DNA of 33,238 nucleotides from Streptomyces sp. RP5T (GCF_003933965.1 NZ_RSAJ01000025.1:1-33238); one strand, 5' to 3'; positions 8,310 to 16,099 are shown, counted from the first letter of the stretch. The notes: generated by a model not told the origin, from the sequence alone. Numbers and translations are program-made.

Positions 8310-10658
8310 TCAGTCGTCGTGTCCCAGAAGGAGATCGCGCTCGGTACGGCCGCTCCCGGCCACCTGGAGCACGGTGGCGACCGGCGGGTAACCGGTGGCG
8401 ATGACGGTGTAGTCGCCGCCGGTCAGGTCGGCGAAGCGGAAGGTGCCGTCGGGGCCGGTCGTGAGGCTGTCCACCACGTTTCCCGCGACGTCCAGGAGCG
8501 TCACGCGCGCGTCCTCGACGGACCGTCCGCGCCCGGCCCGCACGGTGCCGTGCAGCACCGCGCCGCCGGTGAGTTCGACGTCCTGCCGGGTCTCGCGGGC
8601 CGTGCGGACGGTGACGGGGAGCGCGGCGGGCCGGTACCCGGGCGCGGCGGCGGCGAGGGTGTAGTCCCCCGCGACCAGCTCGGTGACCTCGTAGGAGCCG
8701 TCGTGGCCGCCGCGGGTGGTGGCCACGACCTCGCCGTGCGCGTCGGTGAGGGTGACGGTGGCGTCCGGTACCGGTGTGCCGTCGGTGAGCACCCGGCCGG
8801 TGAGCCGTCCGGCACCGCCGAGGACCAGGTCCAGTTCGACGGGGTGCTCGTCGACCGTCACGGAGACGGCCTGCGGCTGGTGACCGCTCGCGGCGGCGAT
8901 GAGGACGTACGACCCCGGTCCGGGCGCCGCCAGCGTGAACCGTCCGTCCTCGGAGCCGGTCCCGCGCCCGATCTGTGCTCCGGCCACGTCGATGAGGGTG
9001 AGGGCGGCCCTCGGCACCACGGTCCCGTCGGAGCGCCGCACCGTGCCGCGTACGGGGGCCGCGGCGGTGCGCGGCGCGCGGGCCTGCGGGATCGCGGGGG
9101 TCTCCGGGTCGGCGTGCGGGGCCACCAGCGGTTTCTCCTTGAGGAAGAGGGCGATGAGCAGGCCGAGGACGAGCACCGGCACCAGGAGGAGGAAGATCCC
9201 CGGCAGGGCGTCGGCGCAGGCCCGGACGTAGCCGTCGCGCAGCGCCGGGGGCAGGGCGTGGACGAGCTGCGGGGTGAGGGACTCGGGGTCGGGCAGCCCG
9301 CGCGCGCCGGGGAGCCGTTTCTCCAGCGCGCCTTCGAGCCGGTCGGCGAAGAGGGTGCCGACGACCGCCGCTCCGACGCTGCCGCCGATCTGCCGGAAGT
9401 AGTTGTTGGCGCTGGTCGCGGTGCCGAGGTCGGCGGGGCGGACGGAGTTCTGCACGGCGAGGATCAGCACCGGCATCACCATCCCGATCCCGGCGCCGAG
9501 GACGGCCATCCAGAGGCTGTAGTGCAGCCGGGGGGTGTCGGCGTCGAGCCGGGACAGCAGCCACATGCCGGTGACGGAGAGGGCGCAGCCGAGGACCGGC
9601 CAGATCCGGTAGCGCCCGGTGTGGCTGACGACCTGTCCGCAGACGACGGAGGCGCCGACGATCCCGGCCATCATGGGCAGCATCATCAGGCCGGACTCGG
9701 TGGCGCTCACCGCGTCGACCATCTGGAGGAAGGTCGGCAGGTAGCCGGCCGCCCCGAAGAGCGCGACGCCGGTCACCAGGCCCACCAGAGCGGTGACGTT
9801 GAAGACGGAGTCCCTGAACAGCCGCAGCGGGATGAGGGGTTCGGCGGCGAAGCGCTCGGCGACCAGGAAGAGGGCGGTCGAGGCCACCGCTCCGGCTCCG
9901 AGACCGAGGATCACCCGCGAGTCCCAGGCGTACTCGCCGCCGCCCCAACTGGCCAGCAGCACCAGGCAGGTGGAGGAGACGGCGAGCAGCAGGGCGCCGA
10001 GGAGGTCGAGCCGGGGCCTGGCCTGCGGCTTGGGGAGCTTCAGTACGACGGTGACGACGGCCAGGGTCAGCAGTCCGAAGGGCACGTTGACGTAGAAGCA
10101 CCACCGCCAGGACAGGTGGTCGGTGAACCAGCCGCCCAGCAGTGGTCCCGCGACCGAGGCGAGTCCGAAGGCGGCGCCGATCAGGCCCATGTAGCGGCCG
10201 CGCCGCCGGGGCGGCACGATGTCGGCGATGATCGCCTGCACGCCGGTCATGAGACCGCCCGCGCCGACGCCCTGCACCGCGCGGAAGGCGATCAACTGGT
10301 CCATGGTCGCGGCCCGTCCGGCCAGCGCGGAGCCGACGACGAAGACGAGGATCGCGAACTGGAAGACGCCCTTGCGGCCGAGGAGGTCGCCGAGCTTGCC
10401 GTAGACCGGCAGCCCGATCGTGGCGGTCAGCAGATAGGCGGTGATCGCCCAGGACATCCGGTCCAGGCCGTGCAGTTCACCGACGATCCTGGGCAGCGCG
10501 GTGGCGACGATCATCTGCTCCAGCGCGGCGAGGAGCAGCGCGAGCATCAGTCCGAAGAAGATCAACCGCACCCGGCGCGGGCCGAGTTCGACGGCCGGTG
10601 CGGGTGCCTGCGGCGGCGCTTCGAGCCGTTCCCCGTGCGTCGCAGTCGTCACGCCCAC
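8310..10658 (-). CDS. DHA2/EmrB-QacA MFS exporter fused to three carboxypeptidase-regulatory-like repeats
   Basis: A 782-aa protein. Residues about 25-520 are a drug:H+ antiporter-2 type MFS transporter, with [18 protein letters not shown] (motif D1-like), [10 protein letters not shown] (motif A) and [12 protein letters not shown] (motif B). The C-terminal 240 residues are three tandem beta-sandwich repeats of about 75 aa, each beginning G-x-V and ending in a G-x-Y-x-(V/L)-x-A turn: [15 protein letters not shown]-like, [16 protein letters not shown] and [17 protein letters not shown]. Most DHA2 transporters end near residue 500, so this is a fusion. An even-numbered helix bundle with both ends on the same side would put the repeats in the cytosol. 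GTG 10658 is chosen because AGGGGAG lies 6 nt upstream; the frame is open to 10709. Substrate unknown; export of a toxic small molecule is the family role. Confidence 0.92.
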   Translation of the reverse strand: MGVTTATHGERLEAPPQAPAPAVELGPRRVRLIFFGLMLALLLAALEQMIVATALPRIVGELHGLDRMSWAITAYLLTATIGLPVYGKLGDLLGRKGVFQFAILVFVVGSALAGRAATMDQLIAFRAVQGVGAGGLMTGVQAIIADIVPPRRRGRYMGLIGAAFGLASVAGPLLGGWFTDHLSWRWCFYVNVPFGLLTLAVVTVVLKLPKPQARPRLDLLGALLLAVSSTCLVLLASWGGGEYAWDSRVILGLGAGAVASTALFLVAERFAAEPLIPLRLFRDSVFNVTALVGLVTGVALFGAAGYLPTFLQMVDAVSATESGLMMLPMMAGIVGASVVCGQVVSHTGRYRIWPVLGCALSVTGMWLLSRLDADTPRLHYSLWMAVLGAGIGMVMPVLILAVQNSVRPADLGTATSANNYFRQIGGSVGAAVVGTLFADRLEGALEKRLPGARGLPDPESLTPQLVHALPPALRDGYVRACADALPGIFLLLVPVLVLGLLIALFLKEKPLVAPHADPETPAIPQARAPRTAAAPVRGTVRRSDGTVVPRAALTLIDVAGAQIGRGTGSEDGRFTLAAPGPGSYVLIAAASGHQPQAVSVTVDEHPVELDLVLGGAGRLTGRVLTDGTPVPDATVTLTDAHGEVVATTRGGHDGSYEVTELVAGDYTLAAAAPGYRPAALPVTVRTARETRQDVELTGGAVLHGTVRAGRGRSVEDARVTLLDVAGNVVDSLTTGPDGTFRFADLTGGDYTVIATGYPPVATVLQVAGSGRTERDLLLGHDD

Positions 10659-10679
10659 GTCCCGCTCCCCTCGTCGCGC

Positions 10680-10735
10680 CTGCCACGCATTTCCCGCACA
10701 ACGCGACAACTACGAGCAAGCGCGACGAGTTACGG
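10680..10735. promoter_or_regulatory. Possible operator/promoter region of the MFS gene
   Basis: On the minus strand two related blocks, TAACTCGTCGCG and TAGTTGTCGCG, lie in direct orientation 8 bp apart. They also contain an imperfect inverted AACTCG/CGTAGTT pair. The block is about 50 bp upstream of the MFS GTG. No clear -10/-35 pair is evident. Binding by a regulator is only a suggestion. Confidence 0.25.
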
Positions 10736-10806
10736 CAGGCCGGGCGGCCGGACGGAGATCCACTCGAACCGGTGACCGGGACCAACGTCCGCCGGGGGCC
10801 GGGGAC

Positions 10807-11250
10807 TTACTTCTCGACCTCGGCGGCGAGCCGGTCGAGCAGGGAGTCGTAGATCCGGCCGAGGCCCTTGGGGGCGAAGGTCCTCTCGAAGAAGCCGCCG
10901 ATGCCGCCCGCGCCCTGCCAGACGGTGGTCACGACGACGCGGGACTTGCCCTCGCCGGCCGGGGTGACCCGCCAGGTGGTGACCATGGAGGAGTTGCGGT
11001 CCTTCTCGACGAGCTCGCCGTCGGTGGGCTCGGTGACCTCCAGGAGACAGTCGCGGATCCGCTTGCTGGTGGCCTGGAGCTTCCAGTGGACGAGGGTGCC
11101 CTCGCCGTCGCCGCCCTCGCGCACCTCGTACTCGCTGAACTGCTCGGGCAGGATCCTCGAGCGCGTGCCGCTGTAGTCGGCGACGGCGTCGAACACCTTC
11201 TCCGCGTCCGCCGCGACGATCCGCTCCGTAGTGGCCTCGACCTGCGCCAT
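10807..11250 (-). CDS. SRPBCC (START/polyketide cyclase-like) family protein
   Basis: A 147-aa protein of the SRPBCC helix-grip fold. It opens QVEATTERIVAADAEKVFDAVADY, the usual first strand and helix of the family, and ends in a long helix (GRIYDSLLDRLAAEVEK). These small proteins bind a hydrophobic ligand in a central cavity; the ligand is not predictable here. The ATG at 11250 is chosen for its near-perfect GGAGGAAG 3 nt upstream; the frame is open to 11355 but has no comparable start. It is divergent from the radical SAM gene across 134 bp that contain a LexA-like box. Confidence 0.88.
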   Translation of the reverse strand: MAQVEATTERIVAADAEKVFDAVADYSGTRSRILPEQFSEYEVREGGDGEGTLVHWKLQATSKRIRDCLLEVTEPTDGELVEKDRNSSMVTTWRVTPAGEGKSRVVVTTVWQGAGGIGGFFERTFAPKGLGRIYDSLLDRLAAEVEK

Positions 11251-11338
11251 CGACTTCCTCCAGGACTTCAAGTTCTCGGGCTTGGAGCAAGCCAACCACC
11301 CCCGGCCACGGCCGCCCAAATCGGGGTTGCGCAGAAAA

Positions 11339-11354
11339 TCGAACAAGTGTTTCA
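11339..11354. promoter_or_regulatory. Candidate LexA (SOS) box upstream of the radical SAM gene
   Basis: TCGAAC-AAGT-GTTTCA resembles the actinobacterial LexA operator TCGAAC-N4-GTTCGA. The left half is perfect, and the right half matches at four of six positions. It sits 30 bp before the ATG of the Rv2578c-type radical SAM gene, inside the divergent promoter region. The spacing would allow repression of the radical SAM gene and possibly the SRPBCC gene. Confidence 0.5.
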
Positions 11355-11384
11355 CTCGATGGGCAGTGCTACCGAGGAGGCCTC

Positions 11385-12422
11385 ATGCGCTGGGAGAACC
11401 TCACCGAGTCCGCGGAACACGGACGGGCCGACGCCGCTCTCTTCGGCGCCGACGCGGTGGTCAGCCGTACCTTCGACACGCCCGAGTTCGCCGGGATCAC
11501 GTTCCACGAGATCCGGGCCCGCTCGATCATCAACCGGGTGCCGGGCGCCTCCCGCATGCCCTTCGAGTGGACGGTGAACCCCTACCGCGGCTGCTCCCAC
11601 GCGTGTGTGTACTGCTTCGCCCGCAAGACCCACAGCTATCTCGACCTGGACACCGGCCTCGGCTTCGACTCTCAGATCGTGGTCAAGGTGAACGCCCCGG
11701 AGCTGCTGCGCCGCCAGCTGGCCTCGCGCCGCTGGACCGGCGACCACATAGCGATGGGCACCAACGTCGACTGCTACCAGCGCGCGGAGGGCCGCTACCG
11801 GCTCATGCCGGGCATCCTCGCCGCCCTGCGCGACCGGGCGAACCCCTTCTCGATCCTGACGAAGGGCACGCTGATCCTGCGCGACCTCGACCTGCTGGTA
11901 GAAGCGGCCGCGGTGACGGACATCGGGGTCTCGGTCTCGGTCGGCTTCACCGACCCGGGGCTGTGGCGCACCGTGGAGCCGGGCACCCCCGCCCCCGAGC
12001 GGCGCCTGGACGTCGTACGGACCCTGGGGGAGCACGGCATCGGGTGCGGGGTGCTGATGGCGCCGGTGATCCCGTTCCTGAGCGACGGCCCGGCGCAGCT
12101 GCGGGCGACCGTGCGCGCGATCGCGGCCGCGGGGGCCACCTCGGTCACCCCGCTGGTGCTGCATCTGCGGCCGGGCGCCCGTGAGTGGTTCATGGCCTGG
12201 CTGAACCGGGAGCACCCGTATCTGGTACGCCGTTACGAGCGGCTCTACGCGGACGGCGCCTACGCCCCCAAGTGGTACCAGCGCCGGATCACCCGTCAGG
12301 TCCATGAGCTGGCGCAGGAGTACGGCATCGGTCCGGCGGGCGCGGGGATGCCCCGGCGGATCCGGGAGCCGGAGCCCGAGGCCGCTGCGGTGTCCGAGCC
12401 GGTCCAACTCACGTTGATCTGA
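11385..12422 (+). CDS. Rv2578c-family radical SAM protein (SplB-like)
   Basis: A 345-aa protein with the cluster motif Cys70-x3-Cys74-x2-Cys77 in NPYRGCSHACVYCFARK, so it should bind a 4Fe-4S cluster and SAM. It belongs to the group related to spore photoproduct lyase and labelled Rv2578c family: an N-terminal FHEIRARSIINRVPG segment, then a TIM-barrel core with GTNVDCYQRAEGRYRLMPG and STLTKGTLILRDLDLL-like strands. The C-terminus (residues about 310-345) is a charged tail ending in VQLTLI. The reaction is not established; repair of DNA photodamage is the family suggestion. ATG 11385 follows GAGGAGG with a 4-nt spacer. A LexA-like operator lies 30 bp upstream, consistent with a damage-response role. 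Confidence 0.88.
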   Translation: MRWENLTESAEHGRADAALFGADAVVSRTFDTPEFAGITFHEIRARSIINRVPGASRMPFEWTVNPYRGCSHACVYCFARKTHSYLDLDTGLGFDSQIVVKVNAPELLRRQLASRRWTGDHIAMGTNVDCYQRAEGRYRLMPGILAALRDRANPFSILTKGTLILRDLDLLVEAAAVTDIGVSVSVGFTDPGLWRTVEPGTPAPERRLDVVRTLGEHGIGCGVLMAPVIPFLSDGPAQLRATVRAIAAAGATSVTPLVLHLRPGAREWFMAWLNREHPYLVRRYERLYADGAYAPKWYQRRITRQVHELAQEYGIGPAGAGMPRRIREPEPEAAAVSEPVQLTLI

Positions 12423-12443
12423 GAGCGTTCGAGCGCATCGGAC

Positions 12444-12468
12444 TGACCAAACGGGTCAAGTCTTGTCA
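12444..12468. promoter_or_regulatory. Inverted repeat and -35-like TTGTCA upstream of the secreted hydrolase
   Basis: TGACC-AAACG-GGTCA (12444-12458) is a perfect 5-5-5 inverted repeat, followed 4 bp later by TTGTCA (12463-12468), a plausible -35. No matching -10 was found at 17-18 bp. The 135-bp gap before the hydrolase gene holds nothing else recognisable. Confidence 0.3.
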
Positions 12469-12557
12469 TAACACGTTCTTCCGGGCGCGCATTCCGGGAC
12501 GATGCCGCGTGAGCCGTGACCCGCGCGGCCCGCCACCCTCCGTCCTGGGAGGACCCC

Positions 12558-14153
12558 ATGAGAAAGCGCGCAGCCGTGCTGTGCGGTGCCGCGGCCGTCG
12601 TGGCCGGGACCTTCACCGCGGTCCCCGCCGACGCCGGCCCACTGCGGAACACCCCGACCCCTTCGACCGCCCCGGCCGCTCACGCCGCGAAACCCACCTG
12701 GAGGAAATGCGGCACCGCCGACTATCCGACGCTCCAGTGCGCGTCCCTCAAGGTGCCGCTCGACCACGCGCACCCGCGCGGACAGCAGATCACCCTGGCG
12801 CTCTCCCGCGTCCCGCACACCGCGAAGCGGTACCAGGGCCCGCTGCTGGTCAACCCCGGCGGCCCTGGCGGCAGCGGCCTGACTTTCGCCGGGTTCATCG
12901 CCTCCGGCCTGCCCAAGGCCGTCGCGGCGCAGTACGACGTCATCGGCTTCGACCCGCGCGGGGTGGGCGCGAGCAAGCCCGCCCTGGACTGCGAGCCGGG
13001 CCACTTCAACCCGGTGCGCCCGGACTCCGTGCCGAGCACACCCGCCATCGAGCGGGCCAACCTCAGGCGCGCCCAGTCCTTCGCCGCGGCCTGCGGGCGC
13101 AAGTACGCGAACGTCCTGCCGTACATCGACACCCTCAGCACGGTGCGGGACATGGACGCGATCCGCCGGGCCCTCGGCGCCGGGAGGATCAACTACTTCG
13201 GCTACTCGTACGGCACCTATCTGGGCGCGGTCTACGCGAAGCTCTTCCCGCACCAGGTCAGGCGCCTGGTCCTGGACTCGATCGTGGACCCGACCGGCGT
13301 CTGGTACGACGACAACCTCGCGCAGGACCACGCCTTCAACGACCGGCACCGCGCGCTGATGGCCTGGATCGCCAAGTACGACGCCACGTACCGGCTCGGC
13401 ACCGACCCGGAGAGCATCGAGGCCAAGTGGTACGCGATGCGGGCGGCCCTGGCCAAGAAGCCCGCGGGCGGCAAGGTCGGCGCCTCCGAACTGGAGGACA
13501 CCTTCATCCCGGGCGGCTACTACAACGGCTACTGGCCGTACCTGGCCGAGGCGTTCGCGGCATACGTGAACGGCAAGAACGCCGATCCGCTGGTCGAGGC
13601 GTACGAGCACTTCGCCGCCGTGGACGCGTCCGGGGACAACGGCTACAGCGTCTACACCTCGGTGCAGTGCCGTGACGCCTCCTGGCCGCGCGACTGGCGC
13701 CAGTGGCAGAAGGACAGCTGGGACGCGTACGAGCAGGCCCCGTTCATGACCTGGAACAACGCCTGGTACAACGCGCCGTGCGCGTTCTGGCCCACCGCGT
13801 CGCTGGGCCCGGTGAACGTCGCCAACGGCAAGCTGCCGCCGGCGCTGCTCTTCCAGGCGACGAACGACGCGGCCACCCCGTACGAGGGTGGCGTCACGGT
13901 CCACCGGCTGCTGGCGGACTCCAGTCTCGTCGTCGAGCGGGGCGGCGGGAACCACGGCATCACGCTGAGCGGGAACACCTGCCTGGACAAGTACCTGACC
14001 GCGTATCTGACCGACGGCAGGGTGCCGCGCGGCGGCGGCGAGGCCGACGCGGTGTGCGAGGCGCTGCCCGACCCGAAGCCGCTGACCTCCAAGGCGGCCT
14101 CCGCGTCCTCGCGCGGCGCGACGCTGCACGGGCTGCTCGGTCCCCGCGGCTGA
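12558..14153 (+). CDS. Secreted alpha/beta hydrolase, tripeptidyl aminopeptidase (Tap/SlpD/SlpE) family
   Basis: A 531-aa exported peptidase. A signal peptide spans about residues 1-26 (MRKR, then a hydrophobic core, then AVPADAG as a probable signal-peptidase I site). The mature part has LLVNPGGPGGSG (oxyanion region, 97-107), VIGFDPRGVGAS (128-139), the nucleophile elbow GYSYGT (Ser217), Asp437 in ATNDAATP and His466 in GGNHG: a complete catalytic triad. The C-terminal TAP-like domain has paired cysteines (Cys475, Cys500). This family removes tripeptides from the N-terminus of secreted proteins or hydrolyses peptides outside the cell. ATG 12558 is preceded by GGGAGG. A small hairpin (GAGCG-N5-CGCTC, 14152-14166) overlaps its stop and may be a weak terminator. 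Confidence 0.93.
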   Translation: MRKRAAVLCGAAAVVAGTFTAVPADAGPLRNTPTPSTAPAAHAAKPTWRKCGTADYPTLQCASLKVPLDHAHPRGQQITLALSRVPHTAKRYQGPLLVNPGGPGGSGLTFAGFIASGLPKAVAAQYDVIGFDPRGVGASKPALDCEPGHFNPVRPDSVPSTPAIERANLRRAQSFAAACGRKYANVLPYIDTLSTVRDMDAIRRALGAGRINYFGYSYGTYLGAVYAKLFPHQVRRLVLDSIVDPTGVWYDDNLAQDHAFNDRHRALMAWIAKYDATYRLGTDPESIEAKWYAMRAALAKKPAGGKVGASELEDTFIPGGYYNGYWPYLAEAFAAYVNGKNADPLVEAYEHFAAVDASGDNGYSVYTSVQCRDASWPRDWRQWQKDSWDAYEQAPFMTWNNAWYNAPCAFWPTASLGPVNVANGKLPPALLFQATNDAATPYEGGVTVHRLLADSSLVVERGGGNHGITLSGNTCLDKYLTAYLTDGRVPRGGGEADAVCEALPDPKPLTSKAASASSRGATLHGLLGPRG

Positions 14154-14210
14154 GCGCCTGACGCTCCGTCGGGGACGGGCGTTGTCAGTGCCGTGGTCCA
14201 CCATGGACGC

Positions 14211-14609
14211 ATGAGTGAGCTGACGAGGATTCCCGCCCCCGCCGGGGTCGCCCCCGCCGCCCAGTACTCCCACGTGGTGCTGGGCAGCGGTCGCTTCGTG
14301 GCGGTCTCGGGCCAGGTCGCGGTCGACGAGGACGGCAGGCCCGTCGGGATCGGCGACGCCGCCGCCCAGGCCCGCCAGGTCTTCGAGAACCTCCGCCGCT
14401 GCCTGGCCGCCGCCGGGGCGGGATTCGACGAGGTCGTCAAACTCACCTACTTCGTCACGGACATGGCGCACCTGCCGGCCATCCGCGCCGCGCGTGCCGA
14501 GCACATACCCGACGACCGGTTGCCGGCGGCCTCGGCGGTGCAGGTGGCGGCGCTGGTGCGGCCGGAGTTCCTGCTGGAGGTCGAGGCGTTCGCGGTGCTG
14601 GGCGGGTAA
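14211..14609 (+). CDS. RidA/YjgF/UK114-fold protein lacking the signature arginine
   Basis: A 132-aa protein with the complete RidA (YjgF/YER057c) fold: VSGQVAVDEDGRPVG, QARQVFENLRRCLAAAGAGFDEVVKLTYFVTD and the C-terminal LLEVEAFAVL strand. Active RidA imine deaminases have a PARS motif whose Arg (Arg105 in E. coli) holds the substrate carboxylate. Here the motif reads PAAS, with Ala107 in place of Arg, so enamine/imine hydrolysis of the RidA type is not expected. It therefore belongs to one of the Rid-related subfamilies of uncertain function and is not named ridA. The ATG at 14211 has no Shine-Dalgarno; CACCAT lies exactly 6 nt before it, suggesting a leaderless transcript. The GNAT gene follows 41 nt later. 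Confidence 0.88.
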   Translation: MSELTRIPAPAGVAPAAQYSHVVLGSGRFVAVSGQVAVDEDGRPVGIGDAAAQARQVFENLRRCLAAAGAGFDEVVKLTYFVTDMAHLPAIRAARAEHIPDDRLPAASAVQVAALVRPEFLLEVEAFAVLGG

Positions 14610-14638
14610 AGGGGAGGCCGGCGACGGGAGAGGCCGCC

Positions 14639-14644
14639 TAGCGT
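14639..14644 (+). promoter_or_regulatory. -10 box (TAGCGT) giving a leaderless GNAT mRNA
   Basis: TAGCGT matches TANNNT and ends exactly 6 nt before the GNAT ATG at 14651, with no Shine-Dalgarno present. Transcription would start at the A of the ATG. The -35 region is not convincing. Confidence 0.45.
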
Positions 14645-14650
14645 GCCCCC

Positions 14651-15178
14651 ATGGACGACCCCCTCCTCATCCGCGAGATGACCCTCGCCGACTGCGACCG
14701 TGTCTCCGAGATCCGGATCCGGGGCTGGCAGAGCGCCTACCGGGGCCTCATGCCCCAGCCGTTCCTCGACGCGCTCAGCGTGCCCGAGGACGCCGAGCGC
14801 CGCCGGGCCCGGTTCGGACAGGGCGGCGGCAGCGTGGTGGACCTGGTCGCCGAGCGGGCCGGCGAGATCCTCGGCTGGGCCTGCCACGGCCCCTACCGCG
14901 AGGGCGAAGTCCGCACCCGGGACGCCGAGTTGTACGCGATCTACGTGGACGCGCGGCGGTACGGCAGCGGTCTCGGCCACGCCCTGCTCCAGGAGTCCGT
15001 ACGCCGCTGCACGTCCGCCGGCCACCCCCGCATGCTCCTGCGGGTCCTCAAGGGCAACACCCGCGCCCGGCACTTCTACGAACGCCACGGCTTCTCGGCC
15101 GACGGCGCCGAGGATCCCTACGAGGTGGACGGGGTCGCGGTGCCCGAGGTGCGGTACGTCAGGGACCTGTCCCGGTGA
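14651..15178 (+). CDS. GNAT family N-acetyltransferase
   Basis: A 175-aa single-domain acetyltransferase. LYAIYVDARRYGSGLGHALL (about 94-113) carries the acetyl-CoA-binding motif R-x-x-G-x-G/A, here RRYGSGLG at 102-109. It is followed by LRVLKGNTRARHFYERHGF (motif B, with the Asn-x-Arg-Ala-x-x-Phe-Tyr signature). The N-terminal IREMTLADCDRVSEIRIRGWQSAYRGL is typical of the RimI-like/GNAT group that includes many stress-related N-acetyltransferases. The acceptor is unknown. The start is leaderless-looking (see the -10 at 14639). The 3' end overlaps the 3' end of the convergent HEAT-repeat gene by 20 bp. Confidence 0.92.
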   Translation: MDDPLLIREMTLADCDRVSEIRIRGWQSAYRGLMPQPFLDALSVPEDAERRRARFGQGGGSVVDLVAERAGEILGWACHGPYREGEVRTRDAELYAIYVDARRYGSGLGHALLQESVRRCTSAGHPRMLLRVLKGNTRARHFYERHGFSADGAEDPYEVDGVAVPEVRYVRDLSR

Positions 15179-15758
15179 CACCTCCCCGCTGCCGTGGGAT
15201 GCGCGCCAGCGCCCGCACCGCCGCCTCCGCGAGCGCCGGATGGGCGAGGGCCTCGTTGAGCACGGGTCTGGCGCGGGCGTCGGCCAGGGCGCCGAGGCCG
15301 TCCACGCAGGCGAGCGCCACCCGGCGGTAGGGGTCGTGCGGGCGCAGCCTGCGCTCCAGGGTGGTGATGAGGGCGGGGACGGACTCGGGGGCGCGCAGCT
15401 CGGCGAGCAGCCGGACCGGGTGCAGGGCGTAGGCGACCCGCAGTTCGTTGGTGGCGAGGGCGGCTGCCGCGCGGGCCGTGCGCGGGTCGCCGAGCCGGGC
15501 GAGGGCGTACGCGGCGGCGGCGCAGCGGGGCGGGTCGCGGTGGTTCAGCAGCAGGACGAGCGACTCGAAGGCCCGGCGGTCCCCGGCGAGGCCGAGCCGG
15601 AAGGCGGCCAGCTCCCGGGCCCACAAGGGCTGTCCGGGTTCGGTGAGCACACCGGCCAGCCGGTCCGGGTCCTCGGTCGCCACCAGCCGGTCGAAGGCCG
15701 CCGACGCTCTCGCCTCCTGCCGTAAGCGTTCCGTGAGTGATCGCAACTCTTCGTCCAT
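15159..15758 (-). CDS. HEAT-repeat (PBS lyase-like) protein
   Basis: A 199-aa all-helical protein. Repeats of about 30 residues are visible, for example PLWARELAAFRLGLAGDRRAFESLVLLL, PPRCAAAAYALARLGDPRTARAA, RVAYALHPVRLLAELRAPESVPALITTL and YRRVALACVDGLGALADARARPVLNEAL, which are HEAT/EZ-HEAT units. Such scaffolds mediate protein-protein contacts; there is no catalytic motif. The last codons overlap the end of the GNAT gene by 20 bp tail to tail. On the minus strand TAACCT lies 7 nt before the ATG with no Shine-Dalgarno, so translation is probably leaderless. Confidence 0.85.
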   Translation of the reverse strand: MDEELRSLTERLRQEARASAAFDRLVATEDPDRLAGVLTEPGQPLWARELAAFRLGLAGDRRAFESLVLLLNHRDPPRCAAAAYALARLGDPRTARAAAALATNELRVAYALHPVRLLAELRAPESVPALITTLERRLRPHDPYRRVALACVDGLGALADARARPVLNEALAHPALAEAAVRALARIPRQRGGVTGTGP

Positions 15759-15765
15759 GAACCCG

Positions 15766-15771
15766 AGGTTA
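15766..15771 (-). promoter_or_regulatory. -10 box (TAACCT) of the HEAT-repeat gene
   Basis: On the minus strand TAACCT (TANNNT) ends 7 nt before the ATG at 15758 and no ribosome site is present, so the mRNA is predicted to be leaderless. Confidence 0.4.
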
Positions 15772-15821
15772 GGGGGCCCGCCCGGGGCGCGGGACGTACA
15801 TCACAAATCCGGGGGCTGGCG

Positions 15822-15869
15822 CGCTCGTTACCCACCGGTTAAGCTCAGACGAGCGAGTTACCCACTCGC
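15822..15869. promoter_or_regulatory. Promoter/operator block upstream of the 3-hydroxyacyl-CoA dehydrogenase
   Basis: GCGAGT-TACCC-ACTCGC (15853-15869) is a perfect 6-5-6 palindrome. A second, larger inverted repeat, CGCTCGT (15822-15828) with ACGAGCG (15849-15855), overlaps its left end. TTACCCAC occurs twice in direct orientation (15829-15836 and 15859-15866 area, the first followed by CGGTTAA). TAAGCT (15840-15845) is a candidate -10, placing the transcription start near 15852, directly on the palindrome, as for a repressor site. The adjacent TetR regulator is a candidate ligand-responsive repressor, but this is inference. Confidence 0.5.
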
Positions 15870-15924
15870 GGAACCCCTTGCGGTGGCCTGGTGACGCAGC
15901 CGCCGCGAGAGCAGCAGTCGGTTC

Positions 15925-16099
15925 GGTACCTCGGGTACCACCAGCACGACCCGGCCTGGGACAGGGCCGGTCGGATCCACCGTTGCGCGGGCGTGTGCGA
16001 TGCCCGCGAGCACGGTCCGGGCGTGTGCGCTCGCAGCCCGGCAACACCCGCATCCAGCAGGTTCTTTCCGCACCCGGTGCGCCCCTCGGCGTGCCGGGT
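15925..16099 (+). promoter_or_regulatory. Structured 5' leader of the 3-hydroxyacyl-CoA dehydrogenase mRNA
   Basis: The 380-bp gap 15759-16138 holds no convincing gene. If transcription starts near 15852 the leader is about 285 nt. Hairpins seen: GGTACC-TCG-GGTACC (15925-15939); CCGGCC/GGCCGG (15951-15970), extendable past a bulge; CGCGGGC/GCCCGCG (15986-16008); CCGGGC/GCCCGG (16017-16041); and a 12-bp stem with a CCUC tetraloop (16072-16083 with 16088-16099, two G-U pairs). The third and fourth share the 12-nt direct repeat CGGGCGTGTGCG (15988-15999, 16018-16029), putting GUGUGCG in both loops. No U-run follows the last stem, which ends 27 nt before the TGGAG ribosome site. Confidence 0.4.

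Noticed and set aside
7659-10775. Plus-strand open frame of 1038 codons
   Set aside because: It lies opposite the well-supported phosphatase and MFS genes; its translation is Gly/Arg/Glu/His-rich repeat-like text typical of the antisense of GC-rich codons, with no domain.
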